A stretch of 64,000 nucleotides of DNA from the NCBI RefSeq assembly GCF_002157855.1, contig NZ_CP020880.1, positions 2,480,001 to 2,544,000 of the forward strand, in the 5' to 3' direction. Below, in pieces: positions 39,963 through 48,815 of the stretch. The stretch is from Sutcliffiella horikoshii. GTDB lineage: Bacteria; Bacillota; Bacilli; Bacillales; Bacillaceae_I. Below the pieces are notes generated by a model. It did not search any database. It was not told where the DNA came from and worked only from the letters and a program-made list of their open reading frames with translations. The translations under genes were made by a program, and so were the position numbers. Positions within the stretch are counted from its first letter, which is position 1, and each line of letters begins with the position of its first letter.

Positions 39963-40103
39963 AAATAAGCCTCGTTTCAATCTGTTTTTTTTTATCGTAT
40001 CATGTTATCGTAATTAATGAAATAAGATGTCTAAACTTTTGGAAATTGTTTGTAAAATATAAAGATTAAAGAGAAAGCTTAAACTAATGAGGTGCATACG
40101 ACA

Positions 40104-41078
40104 ATGAAAAAGAAAATCATGATTATTCACACAGGTGGGACAATCTCGATGTCAGAGGACGAACAAACCGGCGCAGTATCGCCAGGTGAACGAAATCCTT
40201 TGACCACCATCCCTTTAATCGTTGACTCTAACATTCATATTGAAAGTCATGAACTATTTAATCTTCCTTCCCCACATATAACATCACAACACATGCTTTT
40301 GCTTTCCAAATTTATTGATCAACAGGTTATGGAACAAGGTATCGAGGGGTTTGTGGTTACGCACGGAACGGATACTTTAGAGGAAACTGCCTTTTTCCTT
40401 GATTTAACAGTCCAAACACGGGTTCCAATCGTGCTGACTGGAGCAATGCGTTCAAGCAACGAAATTGGTTCTGACGGCCCTTATAATCTCCTTTCGTCTG
40501 TAAAGGTTGCGGCTAGCGAAGAAGCTAAGAATAAAGGCGTGCTCGTTGTGCTGAATGATGAAGTACATACCGCCAAGAACGTAACAAAGACACATACATC
40601 TAATATCGCAACATTTCAAAGCCCTCAATATGGTCCAATTGGGATTGTAACTAAACGAGGAGCATTTTTTCACCATTCTCCCGTTTCCGAAGACAAATAC
40701 CGGGTAGATGCCATCACGAAAAACGTCATGCTTTTAAAAGCATATGCCGGCATGGATTCAAGTATTTTTCATGCATTAAAAGATATGCAAGTGGACGGCG
40801 TAATCTTAGAAGCACTTGGACAAGGTAATATTCCCCCAACAGCTGTGGAAGGAATTAAGTCTTTAAGGGAAGCAAACATCCCAGTTGTGATGGTATCACG
40901 TTGCTTTAACGGAATAGTGCAGGATATTTATGGCTATGAAGGGGGCGGACGCAGGTTAAAAGAGCTTGGCGTAATATTCTCGAATGGACTGAACGGGCAA
41001 AAAGCCAGAATAAAACTGATGATTGCATTAGAAAGTACGAATAACCCTGATAAACTGCAGGAATTATTTTTAAGATAA
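40104..41078 (+). CDS. ansA: L-asparaginase
   Basis: Hydrolyses asparagine to aspartate and ammonia. About 324 residues from the ATG at 40104 (MKKKIMIIHTGGTISM), nine bases after GAGGTG. Both active-site threonine motifs are present: IHTGGTISM and VTHGTDTLEETAFFLDLT. No signal peptide, so it is the cytoplasmic type I enzyme. It stands alone on the plus strand between prsW and a repeat array; the B. subtilis segment lacks it here. Confidence 0.93.
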   Translation: MKKKIMIIHTGGTISMSEDEQTGAVSPGERNPLTTIPLIVDSNIHIESHELFNLPSPHITSQHMLLLSKFIDQQVMEQGIEGFVVTHGTDTLEETAFFLDLTVQTRVPIVLTGAMRSSNEIGSDGPYNLLSSVKVAASEEAKNKGVLVVLNDEVHTAKNVTKTHTSNIATFQSPQYGPIGIVTKRGAFFHHSPVSEDKYRVDAITKNVMLLKAYAGMDSSIFHALKDMQVDGVILEALGQGNIPPTAVEGIKSLREANIPVVMVSRCFNGIVQDIYGYEGGGRRLKELGVIFSNGLNGQKARIKLMIALESTNNPDKLQELFLR

Positions 41079-41102
41079 GATGAAGTATTTGTATAGGAAA
41101 AC

Positions 41103-41380
41103 GCCTTCTCTGTTACCGTTGTTGAGCTTCACGTCTTGCTTCGGGCGCTGAGGAGCCTTCTCTGTTACCGTTTTCGAATTCCACAGCTTGCTTCGGGCGC
41201 TGAGGAGCCTTCTCTGTTACCGTTTTCGGGGTTCACAGCTTGCTTCGGGCGCTAAGGAGCCTTCTCTGTTACCGTTTTCGAATTCCACAGCTTTCTTCGG
41301 ACGTTGAGGAGCCTTCTCTGTTACCGTTTTCGGGGTTCACAGCTTGCTTCGGGTGTTGAGGAGCCTTCTCTGTTACCGTT
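41103..41380. repeat. 52-bp tandem repeat array c (about 5.3 units)
   Basis: GCCTTCTCTGTTACCGTT recurs at 41103, 41155, 41207, 41259, 41311 and 41363, exactly 52 bp each time. The rest of the unit (TTCACAGCTTGCTTCGGGCG) varies little. It lies between the converging genes ansA and ypdA. The sequence is not obviously related to arrays a and b. Confidence 0.95.
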
Positions 41381-41390
41381 AACAAATTCT

Positions 41391-41429
41391 GATTGTGATT
41401 TGAGGCTTAGATAGCACCAAATCACAATC
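41391..41429. terminator. Perfect 12-pair hairpin between ansA and ypdA
   Basis: GATTGTGATTTG and CAAATCACAATC flank a 15-base loop between two converging genes. No strong T run on either strand, so it is a weak or bidirectional terminator at best. Confidence 0.5.
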
Positions 41430-41443
41430 TCTAACTAAAATAC

Positions 41444-42412
41444 CTATTCTCTCTCCTTAATACATTCCGCGATCATACCGCCATGAAAGCGACCGTTTTC
41501 AATAAAGATCTCATTTGCATTATTACCTGCTGCAATAACACCTGCAATAAAAATCCCCGATACGTTTGTTTCCATCGTTTCCTCGTTAAAGGTGGGACGT
41601 CCTGTCTCTTCATCTATCCCGACGCCCATCTTCGTCAAGAAGGAATGGTCTGGATGATACCCAATCATGGCAAACACGTGATCATTATAGATCGTTTGCT
41701 CCTCACCATCTTTATTAACAAATGAAATCTCTTTCTCGGTAATGTTAGTCACATTAGATTCAAATTCCATTCGAATGGTGCCATTACGTACTAACGCATC
41801 AAATTCCGGAAGAATCCATGGTTTCACACTTGACGAATATGTCTCCCCACGGTAGATGACTGCTACATGTGCATCTGCTTTTACTAATTCTAATGCTGCA
41901 TCCACACTAGAGTTCTTCCCCCCAATGACAGCGACATGCTTATCGAAATAAGGATGCCCTTCCTTGAAGTAATGCGACACTTTATCTAAGTCAGCCCCAG
42001 GCACATCCAGTTTATTGTGGTTATCATAATAGCCAGTCGCAATGATGACATGTTTTGTGGAGTAGGATTGTTTGGATGTATGTACGATAAATGAACCGTC
42101 CTGAACTTTTTCCACATGTTCTACTAATTCAAACGCGTTCACTTCAATTTTCTTTCTCTTCACTACTTCCCGATAGTAAGTCAGAGCTTGTATTCTGACT
42201 GGTTTTCTATTTTCTGTGATAAAAGGCACTTCTCCTATCTCGAGCTTCTCGCTTGAGCTGAAGAAGGTTTGGTGCGTTGGGTAATTGTAGATGGCATTTA
42301 CAATGTTTCCTTTTTCTATGACAAGCGGGGATAGTCCTGCATCCTTTAGTGCAATGGCTGCTGCCAGTCCGCATGGACCACCGCCGACAATGATGGCATC
42401 TCTGTTTATCAC
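41444..42412 (-). CDS. ypdA: YpdA family FAD/NAD(P) oxidoreductase, putative bacillithiol disulfide reductase
   Basis: The family reduces oxidised bacillithiol in the bacillithiol redox cycle. 322 residues in a thioredoxin-reductase-like fold: FAD site IIVGGGPCGLAAAIALK at the N-terminus, NADPH site VAVIGGKNSSVDAALEL near 165 and a C-terminal FAD motif IFIAGVIAAG. It lacks the CxxC pair of thioredoxin reductases. The start is GTG at 42412 with only a weak GGAG upstream. Confidence 0.92.
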   Translation of the reverse strand: MINRDAIIVGGGPCGLAAAIALKDAGLSPLVIEKGNIVNAIYNYPTHQTFFSSSEKLEIGEVPFITENRKPVRIQALTYYREVVKRKKIEVNAFELVEHVEKVQDGSFIVHTSKQSYSTKHVIIATGYYDNHNKLDVPGADLDKVSHYFKEGHPYFDKHVAVIGGKNSSVDAALELVKADAHVAVIYRGETYSSSVKPWILPEFDALVRNGTIRMEFESNVTNITEKEISFVNKDGEEQTIYNDHVFAMIGYHPDHSFLTKMGVGIDEETGRPTFNEETMETNVSGIFIAGVIAAGNNANEIFIENGRFHGGMIAECIKERE

Positions 42413-42462
42413 CGTTGTTCAACTCCGTATTTTTAAATTCGAGGGATTTTATTTTATACTTT

Positions 42463-42645
42463 GTTGATCTCCGTTACAGGCTCTTCGCTTTCCGCGGGCG
42501 GTCCGGGAGCCTCCTCGGCTTCGCCTGCGGGGTCTCCCCTGTCCCTTCCTCCCGCAGGACAAGGAAGACTTCGACAGCAATACATCGCACGAAGAAAATG
42601 CGATAGCATTTTCGAGGAGTCTTCGAGCCTTCCACTCCGATCAAC
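42463..42645. repeat. Dispersed repeat element, copy D (with an internal extension)
   Basis: Starts GTTGATCTCCG and ends CTCCGATCAAC. The core CTTCGCTTTCCGCGGGCGG and GGAGCCTCCTCGGCTTCGCC is shared with the other copies. This copy is about 60 bp longer than A and F because of an extra block around 42570-42625 that contains AAATGCGATAGCATTTTCG-like inverted sequence. It fills the ypdA-gudB gap. Confidence 0.8.
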
Positions 42646-42677
42646 AAGGGATTTACTTATATTTTAGGAAATCAGAA

Positions 42678-42706
42678 AATCCCCCATCACTATATGATAG
42701 GGGATT
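42678..42706 (-). terminator. Terminator of gudB
   Basis: Minus strand AATCCCCTATCA / TGATGGGGGATT followed by TTCTGATTT. Confidence 0.85.
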
Positions 42707-42725
42707 GTGAAAGCTTAAGCAAATA

Positions 42726-44006
42726 TTAAATCCAGCCTCTAAAGCGGGATGCTTCGGCCATTTTACGTGCACCGACCATGTATGCGGATAGTCGCATGTC
42801 TACACGGCGGCTTTGTGATGTATCGTATACATTGTTGAACGATTTCACCATTACTTTTTCAAGCTTTTCTTCTACTTCTTCTTCTGTCCAGTAGTAACCC
42901 TGGTTATTTTGTACCCACTCAAAATAGGATACTGTTACTCCACCCGCACTTGCAAGCACATCGGGAACAAGAAGAATGCCACGGTCCGTAAGGATTTGTG
43001 TACCTTCAATAGTTGTGGGTCCATTCGCTGCCTCTACTACAATTTTAGCGCGGATATTATGTGCGTTCTCTTCCGTAATTTGGTTTTCAATCGCTGCCGG
43101 AACCAAAATATCACATTCAAGCTCAAGCAATTCTTTGTTGGTAATCGTGTTGTTGAAAAGTTTTGTAACCGTTCCGAAGCTGTCACGACGATCTAACAAA
43201 TAGTCGATATCCAAACCGTTTGGATCATACAGTCCGCCGTATGCATCAGAAATACCTACAACCTTTGCCCCTGCATCATGCATGAACTTGGAAAGGTAAC
43301 TACCCGCATTACCGAAACCTTGTACAACTACGCGAGCTCCTTCAATATTAATTCCTTTTTTCTTCGCTGCTTCACGAATGCAGATGGTAACCCCTTTAGC
43401 TGTAGCTGATTCACGGCCATGTGAGCCACCTAATACTAGAGGTTTTCCTGTAATAAATCCAGGAGAATTAAATTCATCGATTCTGCTATATTCATCCATC
43501 ATCCAGGCCATAATTTGGGAGTTAGTGAACACGTCTGGAGCAGGAATATCTTTTGTTGGTCCTACTATTTGGCTGATTGCACGAACATAGCCACGGCTTA
43601 GTCTTTCTAGTTCTCTAAATGACATTTCACGGGGATCACAGACAATCCCGCCTTTACCGCCACCGTATGGAAGATCCACTATTCCACATTTTAAGCTCAT
43701 CCAGATGGATAGTGCTTTAACTTCTTTTTCAGAGACATTTGGATGGAAACGAATTCCACCTTTAGTTGGTCCAACTGCATCATTATGTTGTGCGCGATAT
43801 CCAGTAAAGATCTTCACAGATCCATCATCCATCCGGACAGGGATTTTCACCGTAAGCATACGCAAAGGTTCTTTAAGTAATTCATAGACTTCTTCGGGAT
43901 AGCCTAGCCTTTCTAATGCTTTATGTATAACAACTTGTGTCGATTTTAATACATCTAACTTGTCTTCGTTAGAACTTTTTTTATCATTGCTTTTCTCGGC
44001 TACCAT
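42726..44006 (-). CDS. gudB: NAD-specific glutamate dehydrogenase
   Basis: Oxidative deamination of glutamate to 2-oxoglutarate. 426 residues with the substrate lysine motif DLPYGGGKGGIVCDP, VFTNSQIMAWMMDEYS and the NAD fold VVVQGFGNAGSYLSKF. The N-terminal region around KEVKALSIWMSLKCG shows no tandem three-residue duplication like the one that inactivates gudB in B. subtilis 168, so the enzyme should be active. The start follows AGGAGG. Position beside ypdA and mecB supports gudB over rocG. Confidence 0.95.
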   Translation of the reverse strand: MVAEKSNDKKSSNEDKLDVLKSTQVVIHKALERLGYPEEVYELLKEPLRMLTVKIPVRMDDGSVKIFTGYRAQHNDAVGPTKGGIRFHPNVSEKEVKALSIWMSLKCGIVDLPYGGGKGGIVCDPREMSFRELERLSRGYVRAISQIVGPTKDIPAPDVFTNSQIMAWMMDEYSRIDEFNSPGFITGKPLVLGGSHGRESATAKGVTICIREAAKKKGINIEGARVVVQGFGNAGSYLSKFMHDAGAKVVGISDAYGGLYDPNGLDIDYLLDRRDSFGTVTKLFNNTITNKELLELECDILVPAAIENQITEENAHNIRAKIVVEAANGPTTIEGTQILTDRGILLVPDVLASAGGVTVSYFEWVQNNQGYYWTEEEVEEKLEKVMVKSFNNVYDTSQSRRVDMRLSAYMVGARKMAEASRFRGWI

Positions 44007-44206
44007 AAGTAAACCTCCTAGATTGTCTCACATAATAAGATTGAAATAGTCCATCTTCATGACATAGTATACACCTTACTTCAACTTATGCAAAGATAGA
44101 AAATAAACTTTTATTAAAAAAATGTAACCGATTACAAAACGTAAGAAATATCAGAAAATACTTACAGCCTACACTACAAAATGATCTATGTAGAATAGGC
44201 TGCTTT

Positions 44207-44797
44207 CTAATTAAAATAAGAATTTATTTGCTTCATAGCGGATTGTTTCATAATCAATTTTCCATATTCTTCTATTCGGTGCGTCGTCATGGTCGATGGT
44301 GTGCCGTATTCAGATAATAGTGCAATTAAGGTGTCGATATCCATGTTTGCATCCACATCTTCTTCCATCAGGAGAAGATAGAACATATGATCATGCGAAT
44401 AAATGGTACCGCCATTTATATTGAGGCTTTGAAGCCTTTTGGCTAAATCGATTAAGTGGTCGAAAGATTGAAATACATAAAACAGTTCTTGGCATTCATC
44501 TACTGTCACTTGCATCTCTATATAATCATCATTGAACTCTTCTTCTATTTCCTCGTGGTCTGTTGATGTTACAATTACCACCATACCCTGAGCTTGAAGG
44601 GCATATACTTCCACATTCAATGATCCACTCACTTCAAAACCCAGCTCCGCACTAGCTTCATCAATCATGTCACGAAACAGCTGATGAACCTTTTGCGAAT
44701 CTTTCCATAAATCCTCTTTTGTTAACCCGCGATCTTCCAAGTCATCAAATGTGAGGAATATCTTTATCTTGTTGTAGTTTAAACGTTCCAGCCGCAT
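44207..44797 (-). CDS. mecB: MecA-family adaptor protein (YpbH/MecB)
   Basis: MecA paralogue that delivers substrates to the ClpC chaperone-protease. 196 residues, with the N-terminal substrate-binding part MRLERLNYNKIKIFLTFDDL (1-70), an acidic linker (EEIEEEFNDD) and the C-terminal ClpC-binding domain (about 105-196). The start follows GGGAGGAG. Position upstream of gudB is as in B. subtilis, so mecB rather than mecA. Confidence 0.9.
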   Translation of the reverse strand: MRLERLNYNKIKIFLTFDDLEDRGLTKEDLWKDSQKVHQLFRDMIDEASAELGFEVSGSLNVEVYALQAQGMVVIVTSTDHEEIEEEFNDDYIEMQVTVDECQELFYVFQSFDHLIDLAKRLQSLNINGGTIYSHDHMFYLLLMEEDVDANMDIDTLIALLSEYGTPSTMTTHRIEEYGKLIMKQSAMKQINSYFN

Positions 44798-44896
44798 GAA
44801 AGACTCCTCCCAACCTTTAACACCATAGAACTTATTACATTTTATGATAAAAGGTGTAAGTTGGTTCGTGAGTAATTCGTATTGTTGCAGATGAAA

Positions 44897-45811
44897 TCAG
44901 TTCATTCTGACCCTTAGCCAATCTTCCCATTCTTTCATTGAGTTTCCGATAAGGTGATCAGCGTATTTGTGTTTTTTAATTTCTGGCATTTTATCCACTG
45001 CGGTACCTCCCAACCCAATCAAGAGGTCCGGATATTGTTCTTTAAGCGCTGTCACCATTTCTAATGTTTTTGGCAGGTTGATGGACAATGTACATGACAG
45101 GAATAAAAATTTCGGCTGTACTTCTTTTAAAACAATATGAATATCTTCATCGGCAATACTTGTTCCTAAGTATATGGTTTCAAAGCCTTTTCTACGCACA
45201 AACAGTGTATATATCAATAATCCCAGTTCATGCCATTCACCAGGTCCGCATACTGACACGGTTTTAGGTAAAAATCCATTCACTGGTAATCCATGAAGAA
45301 TCATTCCTATTCTAGAACGCAAAAATGCAGACGCAAAGTGTTCATGTGCACTTGATATTTCATGATTTTCCCACATGTCACCAACCTTCACTAATAGCGT
45401 CCCCAAAATATCTATTAACACTTTTTCTACAGAATATAAACTGAATATTTTATCCATTAATTCATGAGCTTGACCTTCATTGAACTCCAATAGAGCTTCT
45501 AGTAATTGGTTTAGCAAATCAGTAGATAAATCTTCTTGATCTGTATGTTGTGTAGAATCTGATTCCAAAAGAGCCTGATTGTTTTTTTCAAGAAGTGAAA
45601 CAGCTTGACTGATGGTGAAGCCTTTATTTACCCTCTGTATTAGCCACTTCAGTATTTTGATATGCTCTTCCGTGTATAATCGGTGCCCGGACTCATTCCT
45701 TACGGGAGCGATGATCTGATATCTTCTTTCCCAAGCCCTTAATGTACCCGGTTGGATACCCAGCATTTTGGATGCTGCCTTAATATTGTATTTACCTTCA
45801 TTATTTGCCAT
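44897..45811 (-). CDS. MerR-type regulator with cobalamin-binding domain (CarH/LitR-like)
   Basis: About 304 residues: N-terminal MerR helix-turn-helix with YNIKAASKMLGIQPGTLRAWERRY (about 8-75), a helical B12-binding cap (about 100-180) and a Rossmann-like cobalamin domain (about 185-300). The cap has W-x9-EH (WENHEISSAHEH) and the fold has E-x-H-x-x-G (EWHELG) with the cobalt-ligating histidine. Both motifs mark CarH and LitR, adenosylcobalamin photoreceptors that repress in the dark and release DNA in light. The start ATG 45811 is fixed by the promoter at 45849-45877. It sits between ypbG and mecB and is absent there in B. subtilis. No carotenoid genes are nearby. Confidence 0.88.
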   Translation of the reverse strand: MANNEGKYNIKAASKMLGIQPGTLRAWERRYQIIAPVRNESGHRLYTEEHIKILKWLIQRVNKGFTISQAVSLLEKNNQALLESDSTQHTDQEDLSTDLLNQLLEALLEFNEGQAHELMDKIFSLYSVEKVLIDILGTLLVKVGDMWENHEISSAHEHFASAFLRSRIGMILHGLPVNGFLPKTVSVCGPGEWHELGLLIYTLFVRRKGFETIYLGTSIADEDIHIVLKEVQPKFLFLSCTLSINLPKTLEMVTALKEQYPDLLIGLGGTAVDKMPEIKKHKYADHLIGNSMKEWEDWLRVRMN

Positions 45812-45848
45812 ACAGATCCCTTTCTCTCTTTTCAAAATCATTACTTGC

Positions 45849-45877
45849 ATTATATAGCACGAATGATACTGTGTAAA
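45849..45877 (-). promoter_or_regulatory. Sigma-A promoter of the B12-binding regulator
   Basis: Minus strand TTTACA (45872-45877), 17 bases, TATAAT (45849-45854). Predicted start near 45842, about 30 bases before the ATG at 45811. Confidence 0.8.
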
Positions 45878-45899
45878 CTTTGTATAGGTTTTGAATAGG
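45867..45899 (-). promoter_or_regulatory. Three 11-bp direct repeats, putative CarH-type operator
   Basis: Minus strand CCTATTCAAAA, CCTATACAAAG and TTTACACAGTA are adjacent 11-bp blocks sharing T at position 3 and CA at positions 7-8. The last two fit nnTnnACAnnn. The third block contains the -35 box. CarH of Thermus is known to bind three tandem 11-bp repeats overlapping a -35 element, so autoregulation is inferred. Confidence 0.6.
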
Positions 45900-45948
45900 T
45901 GTCATCTTTTCTGAGAGACTTAAGAAAGTTATGCCAACAAAGTAAAAA

Positions 45949-45974
45949 GCGGCACCTGAAAATCAGGCCTCCGC
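45949..45974 (-). terminator. Terminator of ypbG
   Basis: Minus strand GCGGAGGCCTGA / TCAGGTGCCGC followed by TTTTTAC; it overlaps the last codons of ypbG. Confidence 0.8.
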
Positions 45975-46739
45975 TCGTGTAGTAACAGTCAAAATATGTG
46001 TTTCAGGCGGGGCACCAAGCCTAAGCGGCACTAAAGAAGTCCCAAATCCATTACTGATTAACTGTGTTGTATGAGGCAATTGAGTCAGTCTTCCTTTTTC
46101 ATGAGGACCGAAACCAAAAATTCTAATTTGCCCCCCGTGCGTATGCCCGCTTAAGACAAGGCTGATATTTTCTCCATCTGCAAACTTCTCAACAATTTCA
46201 GGTTCATGACTGACCAAGATCTTAAAACTGTCGCTCTCCGTTTCTTCTAGAGCGGTGGCAAGATCGTCCCGTTCATGGACCAGGTCGTCCACCCCAACTA
46301 ATTCCAGTCGGTCACCAAGTTCACTTTCGAACAAATAGCTGGTGTTATCTAATATTTTCACTCCTTGTTGAAGAAGCAGGGAGTCTAATTCGTGATAATC
46401 TACTTCATAGTCATTATTTCCCCATACGAAAAAAACAATGCCCAGTTCCTTTAGTTGTTCAATATTTTCAGAAACTTGTGATAGAGGCACTTTCTTTTCT
46501 GTTAAGTCCCCACCAATAATCACCAAATCTATGTTGTTTATTTTATTAATGAACTCAGCACTGATTTTCCGTTTATGTATATCTGAAATAAAGAAGATTC
46601 TTATTTTACCAAAGCTTTGCGGAAAATCTGGAAATGCAAGAGTTTGCTCTATAATATTCTCTTGCATTGCTTGCTTATACATATAGAAAAGAAGTGATAC
46701 TCCAAAAAGAGCCACCACTCCAAGTATGATCCATATCAT
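45963..46739 (-). CDS. ypbG: YpbG-like membrane-anchored metallophosphoesterase
   Basis: About 258 residues from the ATG at 46739 (MIWIILGVVALFG), which follows AAGGGGAAG. One N-terminal membrane helix, then a calcineurin-like domain with FFISDIHKR, IGGDLTEK, VWGNNDYE, ILVSHEPE and SGHTHGGQIRIFG. These are all the usual metal ligands, so it should be active. The substrate is unknown. Found between ypbF and the MerR-type gene. Confidence 0.9.
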   Translation of the reverse strand: MIWIILGVVALFGVSLLFYMYKQAMQENIIEQTLAFPDFPQSFGKIRIFFISDIHKRKISAEFINKINNIDLVIIGGDLTEKKVPLSQVSENIEQLKELGIVFFVWGNNDYEVDYHELDSLLLQQGVKILDNTSYLFESELGDRLELVGVDDLVHERDDLATALEETESDSFKILVSHEPEIVEKFADGENISLVLSGHTHGGQIRIFGFGPHEKGRLTQLPHTTQLISNGFGTSLVPLRLGAPPETHILTVTTRAEA

Positions 46740-46807
46740 CTCGAACTTCCCCTTTTGTGCATAATTGTAATCCAACTATATCACACTATCCAAAATTTGT
46801 AGCAAAC

Positions 46808-47269
46808 TCACTTTGTCTCATGATATAAATTGATATCAAACTCTTTTTTCATAAGATCAAATACTTGGTGTCGTTGCTTCCAGTCTGCAGGCTTTGGCCA
46901 ATAGTCATCACTTCGTTTTACCATTTCCTTTCTGAGGTCATGGTACTCTTTTTCTGCCTTATCTTTTTTATATAGCAAGTACTTAATCATCCCAATCTGA
47001 TAGCCAATAAACATGACAATCCAAAAATGAATGGAGCGATCAAAAAAGTAGGAAATGCTTGCTGAATAAGAAGCGGATTGCTTGAAAATAAAGAAGTAAA
47101 TGTACATTAAAAATAAACCTAGAGTAATGCAACAGGACATTCTCCATCTCCATTCCCTCTTTTTAAATGTATCTTGTTTTCGTTTTTTGTCTACTAAGAG
47201 TTGTAGTGTTTGTTTTGTTGCTTCGTCTGTATGATGGTTGAGCGTCTTTATTGCATGTTCCACTGTCAT
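46808..47269 (-). CDS. ypbF: YpbF, membrane protein of unknown function
   Basis: A 153-residue protein: a charged N-terminal part rich in Thr and Lys (1-40), two hydrophobic segments (about 45-65 and 80-98) and a charged C-terminal tail with KKDKAEKEYHDLRKEM. Named from position between ypbG and ypbE. The start is uncertain because GAAGGG is very close to the ATG at 47269; the GTG two codons later is an alternative. Confidence 0.78.
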   Translation of the reverse strand: MTVEHAIKTLNHHTDEATKQTLQLLVDKKRKQDTFKKREWRWRMSCCITLGLFLMYIYFFIFKQSASYSASISYFFDRSIHFWIVMFIGYQIGMIKYLLYKKDKAEKEYHDLRKEMVKRSDDYWPKPADWKQRHQVFDLMKKEFDINLYHETK

Positions 47270-47360
47270 CCCTTCTTTCCAACCTGTCCTACTAAAAAAC
47301 TATGCAGAACACATCCACTCTATGATTTACTAATGGAAATGTTGAGGGGATAATTAAAAA

Positions 47361-47384
47361 AACCAGGCAGTAAACCGCCTAGTT
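47361..47384 (-). terminator. Terminator of the recS-ypbD-ypbE transcript
   Basis: Minus strand AACTAGGC / GCCTGGTT with one mismatch, then TTTTTTTAA. It lies beyond the palindromic remnant at 47423-47466. Confidence 0.8.
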
Positions 47385-47422
47385 TTAAACTACAAAATTT
47401 TAGTTGTTGGGTAAACGACGGT

Positions 47423-47466
47423 GTTGATTTCCGCAGGCAAGCGAAGCGTATGGAACGGAAATCAAC
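47423..47466. repeat. Dispersed repeat element, copy E (44-bp palindromic remnant)
   Basis: GTTGATTTCCG and CGGAAATCAAC are perfect 11-bp inverted ends around GCAAGCGAAGCGTATGG. It retains only the outer parts of the larger element. It lies between the ypbE stop and its terminator. Confidence 0.85.
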
Positions 47467-47503
47467 GGTATTATGCTTTCTTAATCTTTATATGTCTATA
47501 AGG

Positions 47504-48205
47504 TTATCTATTAATCGGAATGAGAAGCTTTTGCCCGACGTTTACTTGGCCGTTCACAAGGTTATTGTGATCACTGATGATACTTTCTCCTTCTCTGCTG
47601 CTGAAGTATTTCATGGATATTCGGTAGAGTGTTTCACTTTCTTGGACAATATGCTCTACATATGTCACATTGGATGATTCTTCTTCCACTTCCTCTTCCG
47701 CAACGTCCTTTTCTTCGGTTTCCGGTTGTGATGCAGGAGCTGAATCATTTTGTTCAGAAGTACTTTTGCTTTCTGTCTTCTCTGCATTTTTACCTGGACC
47801 ATCTGCTTCATTCTCTTGGTCTACAACCTCTTTAGCTTCTTCATCCTTGGTAGACACCTGTTCCGCTTCAACAGGCGTTTCCTCGTCATTCTCTTCAACG
47901 TTGTCTACTGTACTTGCCGAAACATTGGTAGGAATAGAGATTTGCTCTACGTTCTTAACTGCTGGCGTAAACATCTTATCTAAGAAATTTGTCTCCTGAT
48001 TATTAAAATGAATAGCCATAATACTGATAGGAATTAACAAAAATAATACGCCTATCAGCCTGACGAACGGAAAGTTCACTTTCCATTTTGTTTTTTTACT
48101 TCTTTTTTGTGCGTGAAGCTCACTTCTGGATGGGAGTTTGTTTGATTCTTTTTGTACTTCTTCCCGTAACCCGTCTGCTTGATCTAACCCTTTATTGTTC
48201 TCCAT
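47504..48205 (-). CDS. ypbE: YpbE, LysM-domain membrane protein
   Basis: A 233-residue protein: a basic cytoplasmic N-terminus (1-45), one membrane helix (about 46-66), a long acidic low-complexity stretch rich in Glu, Asp, Ser and Thr (about 95-180), and a C-terminal LysM domain (about 182-231, VEHIVQESETLYRISMKYF ... LLIPINR). LysM suggests attachment to cell-wall peptidoglycan. It overlaps ypbD by 14 bases, so they are coupled. Confidence 0.88.
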   Translation of the reverse strand: MENNKGLDQADGLREEVQKESNKLPSRSELHAQKRSKKTKWKVNFPFVRLIGVLFLLIPISIMAIHFNNQETNFLDKMFTPAVKNVEQISIPTNVSASTVDNVEENDEETPVEAEQVSTKDEEAKEVVDQENEADGPGKNAEKTESKSTSEQNDSAPASQPETEEKDVAEEEVEEESSNVTYVEHIVQESETLYRISMKYFSSREGESIISDHNNLVNGQVNVGQKLLIPINR

Positions 48206-48815
48206 CTCTTACCACTCCCGTCTTCCACTTGTTATTATTTTTCAAATAGTCTGCTCTAATTTTGCAAGCAAGCAACATATCAATCAGGAAATGGGCCCAA
48301 ATGGTAACCCATAGACTGCCTGTGACTTCATAGGTGTATCCTAAAATAAAGCTGATAATTACGACCGAGATGAACAATACCCATTTGTGCAAATACCTGA
48401 TATGAAGAGCTGCAAACAAAATACTGGCAACCCATATCCCAAAATGAGTTTGAATCACTCCTCTAAAAAGGAACTCTTCTGCAAAGGATATTATGAATGC
48501 TAAAAGAATGATGTGCGGGAAGGACCTTGTCTGAAACATTTTCTCATTAATACCGCCATCATCTAAAAGGCTTTTAGGCACCAATTTCATGAGTAAAAGA
48601 TCTGCGCCTACCACAATTAGTGCGACGCTTGTTCCAATGACAAAAATGTTTACTGGCTGCCATGCAAATATTTGTTTAATGGATTCCAAACTGTTAAACA
48701 AAAAATAGGCCAGTACTAGTCCGATAACAAAAAATGCAATTTGAGAAAGATAGAGATGATATAAAAGCTCTCTAGGGTTCATATGTTTAATGATTTCTGC
48801 TTGTCTGTTTTTCAA
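48192..48815 (-). CDS. ypbD: CPBP-family intramembrane protease (YpbD)
   Basis: A 207-residue multi-pass membrane protein of the CAAX/CPBP (Abi) family, with AEEFLFRGVIQTHFG near 110 (EExxxR), AALHIRYLH near 140 and IWAHFLIDM near 185 carrying the expected histidines. The substrate is unknown. The start is TTG at 48815, overlapping the recS stop (TTGA), with AGGAAG upstream. Confidence 0.9.
   Translation of the reverse strand: MKNRQAEIIKHMNPRELLYHLYLSQIAFFVIGLVLAYFLFNSLESIKQIFAWQPVNIFVIGTSVALIVVGADLLLMKLVPKSLLDDGGINEKMFQTRSFPHIILLAFIISFAEEFLFRGVIQTHFGIWVASILFAALHIRYLHKWVLFISVVIISFILGYTYEVTGSLWVTIWAHFLIDMLLACKIRADYLKNNNKWKTGVVRDGEQ

Noticed and set aside
41103-41380. Array resembling CRISPR
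   Set aside because: The 52-bp units follow each other without unique spacers, and no cas gene is present; the same applies to the other 52-bp arrays.
42726-44006. Cryptic glutamate dehydrogenase as in B. subtilis 168
   Set aside because: No tandem three-residue duplication is visible in the active-site region, so there is no sign of inactivation.
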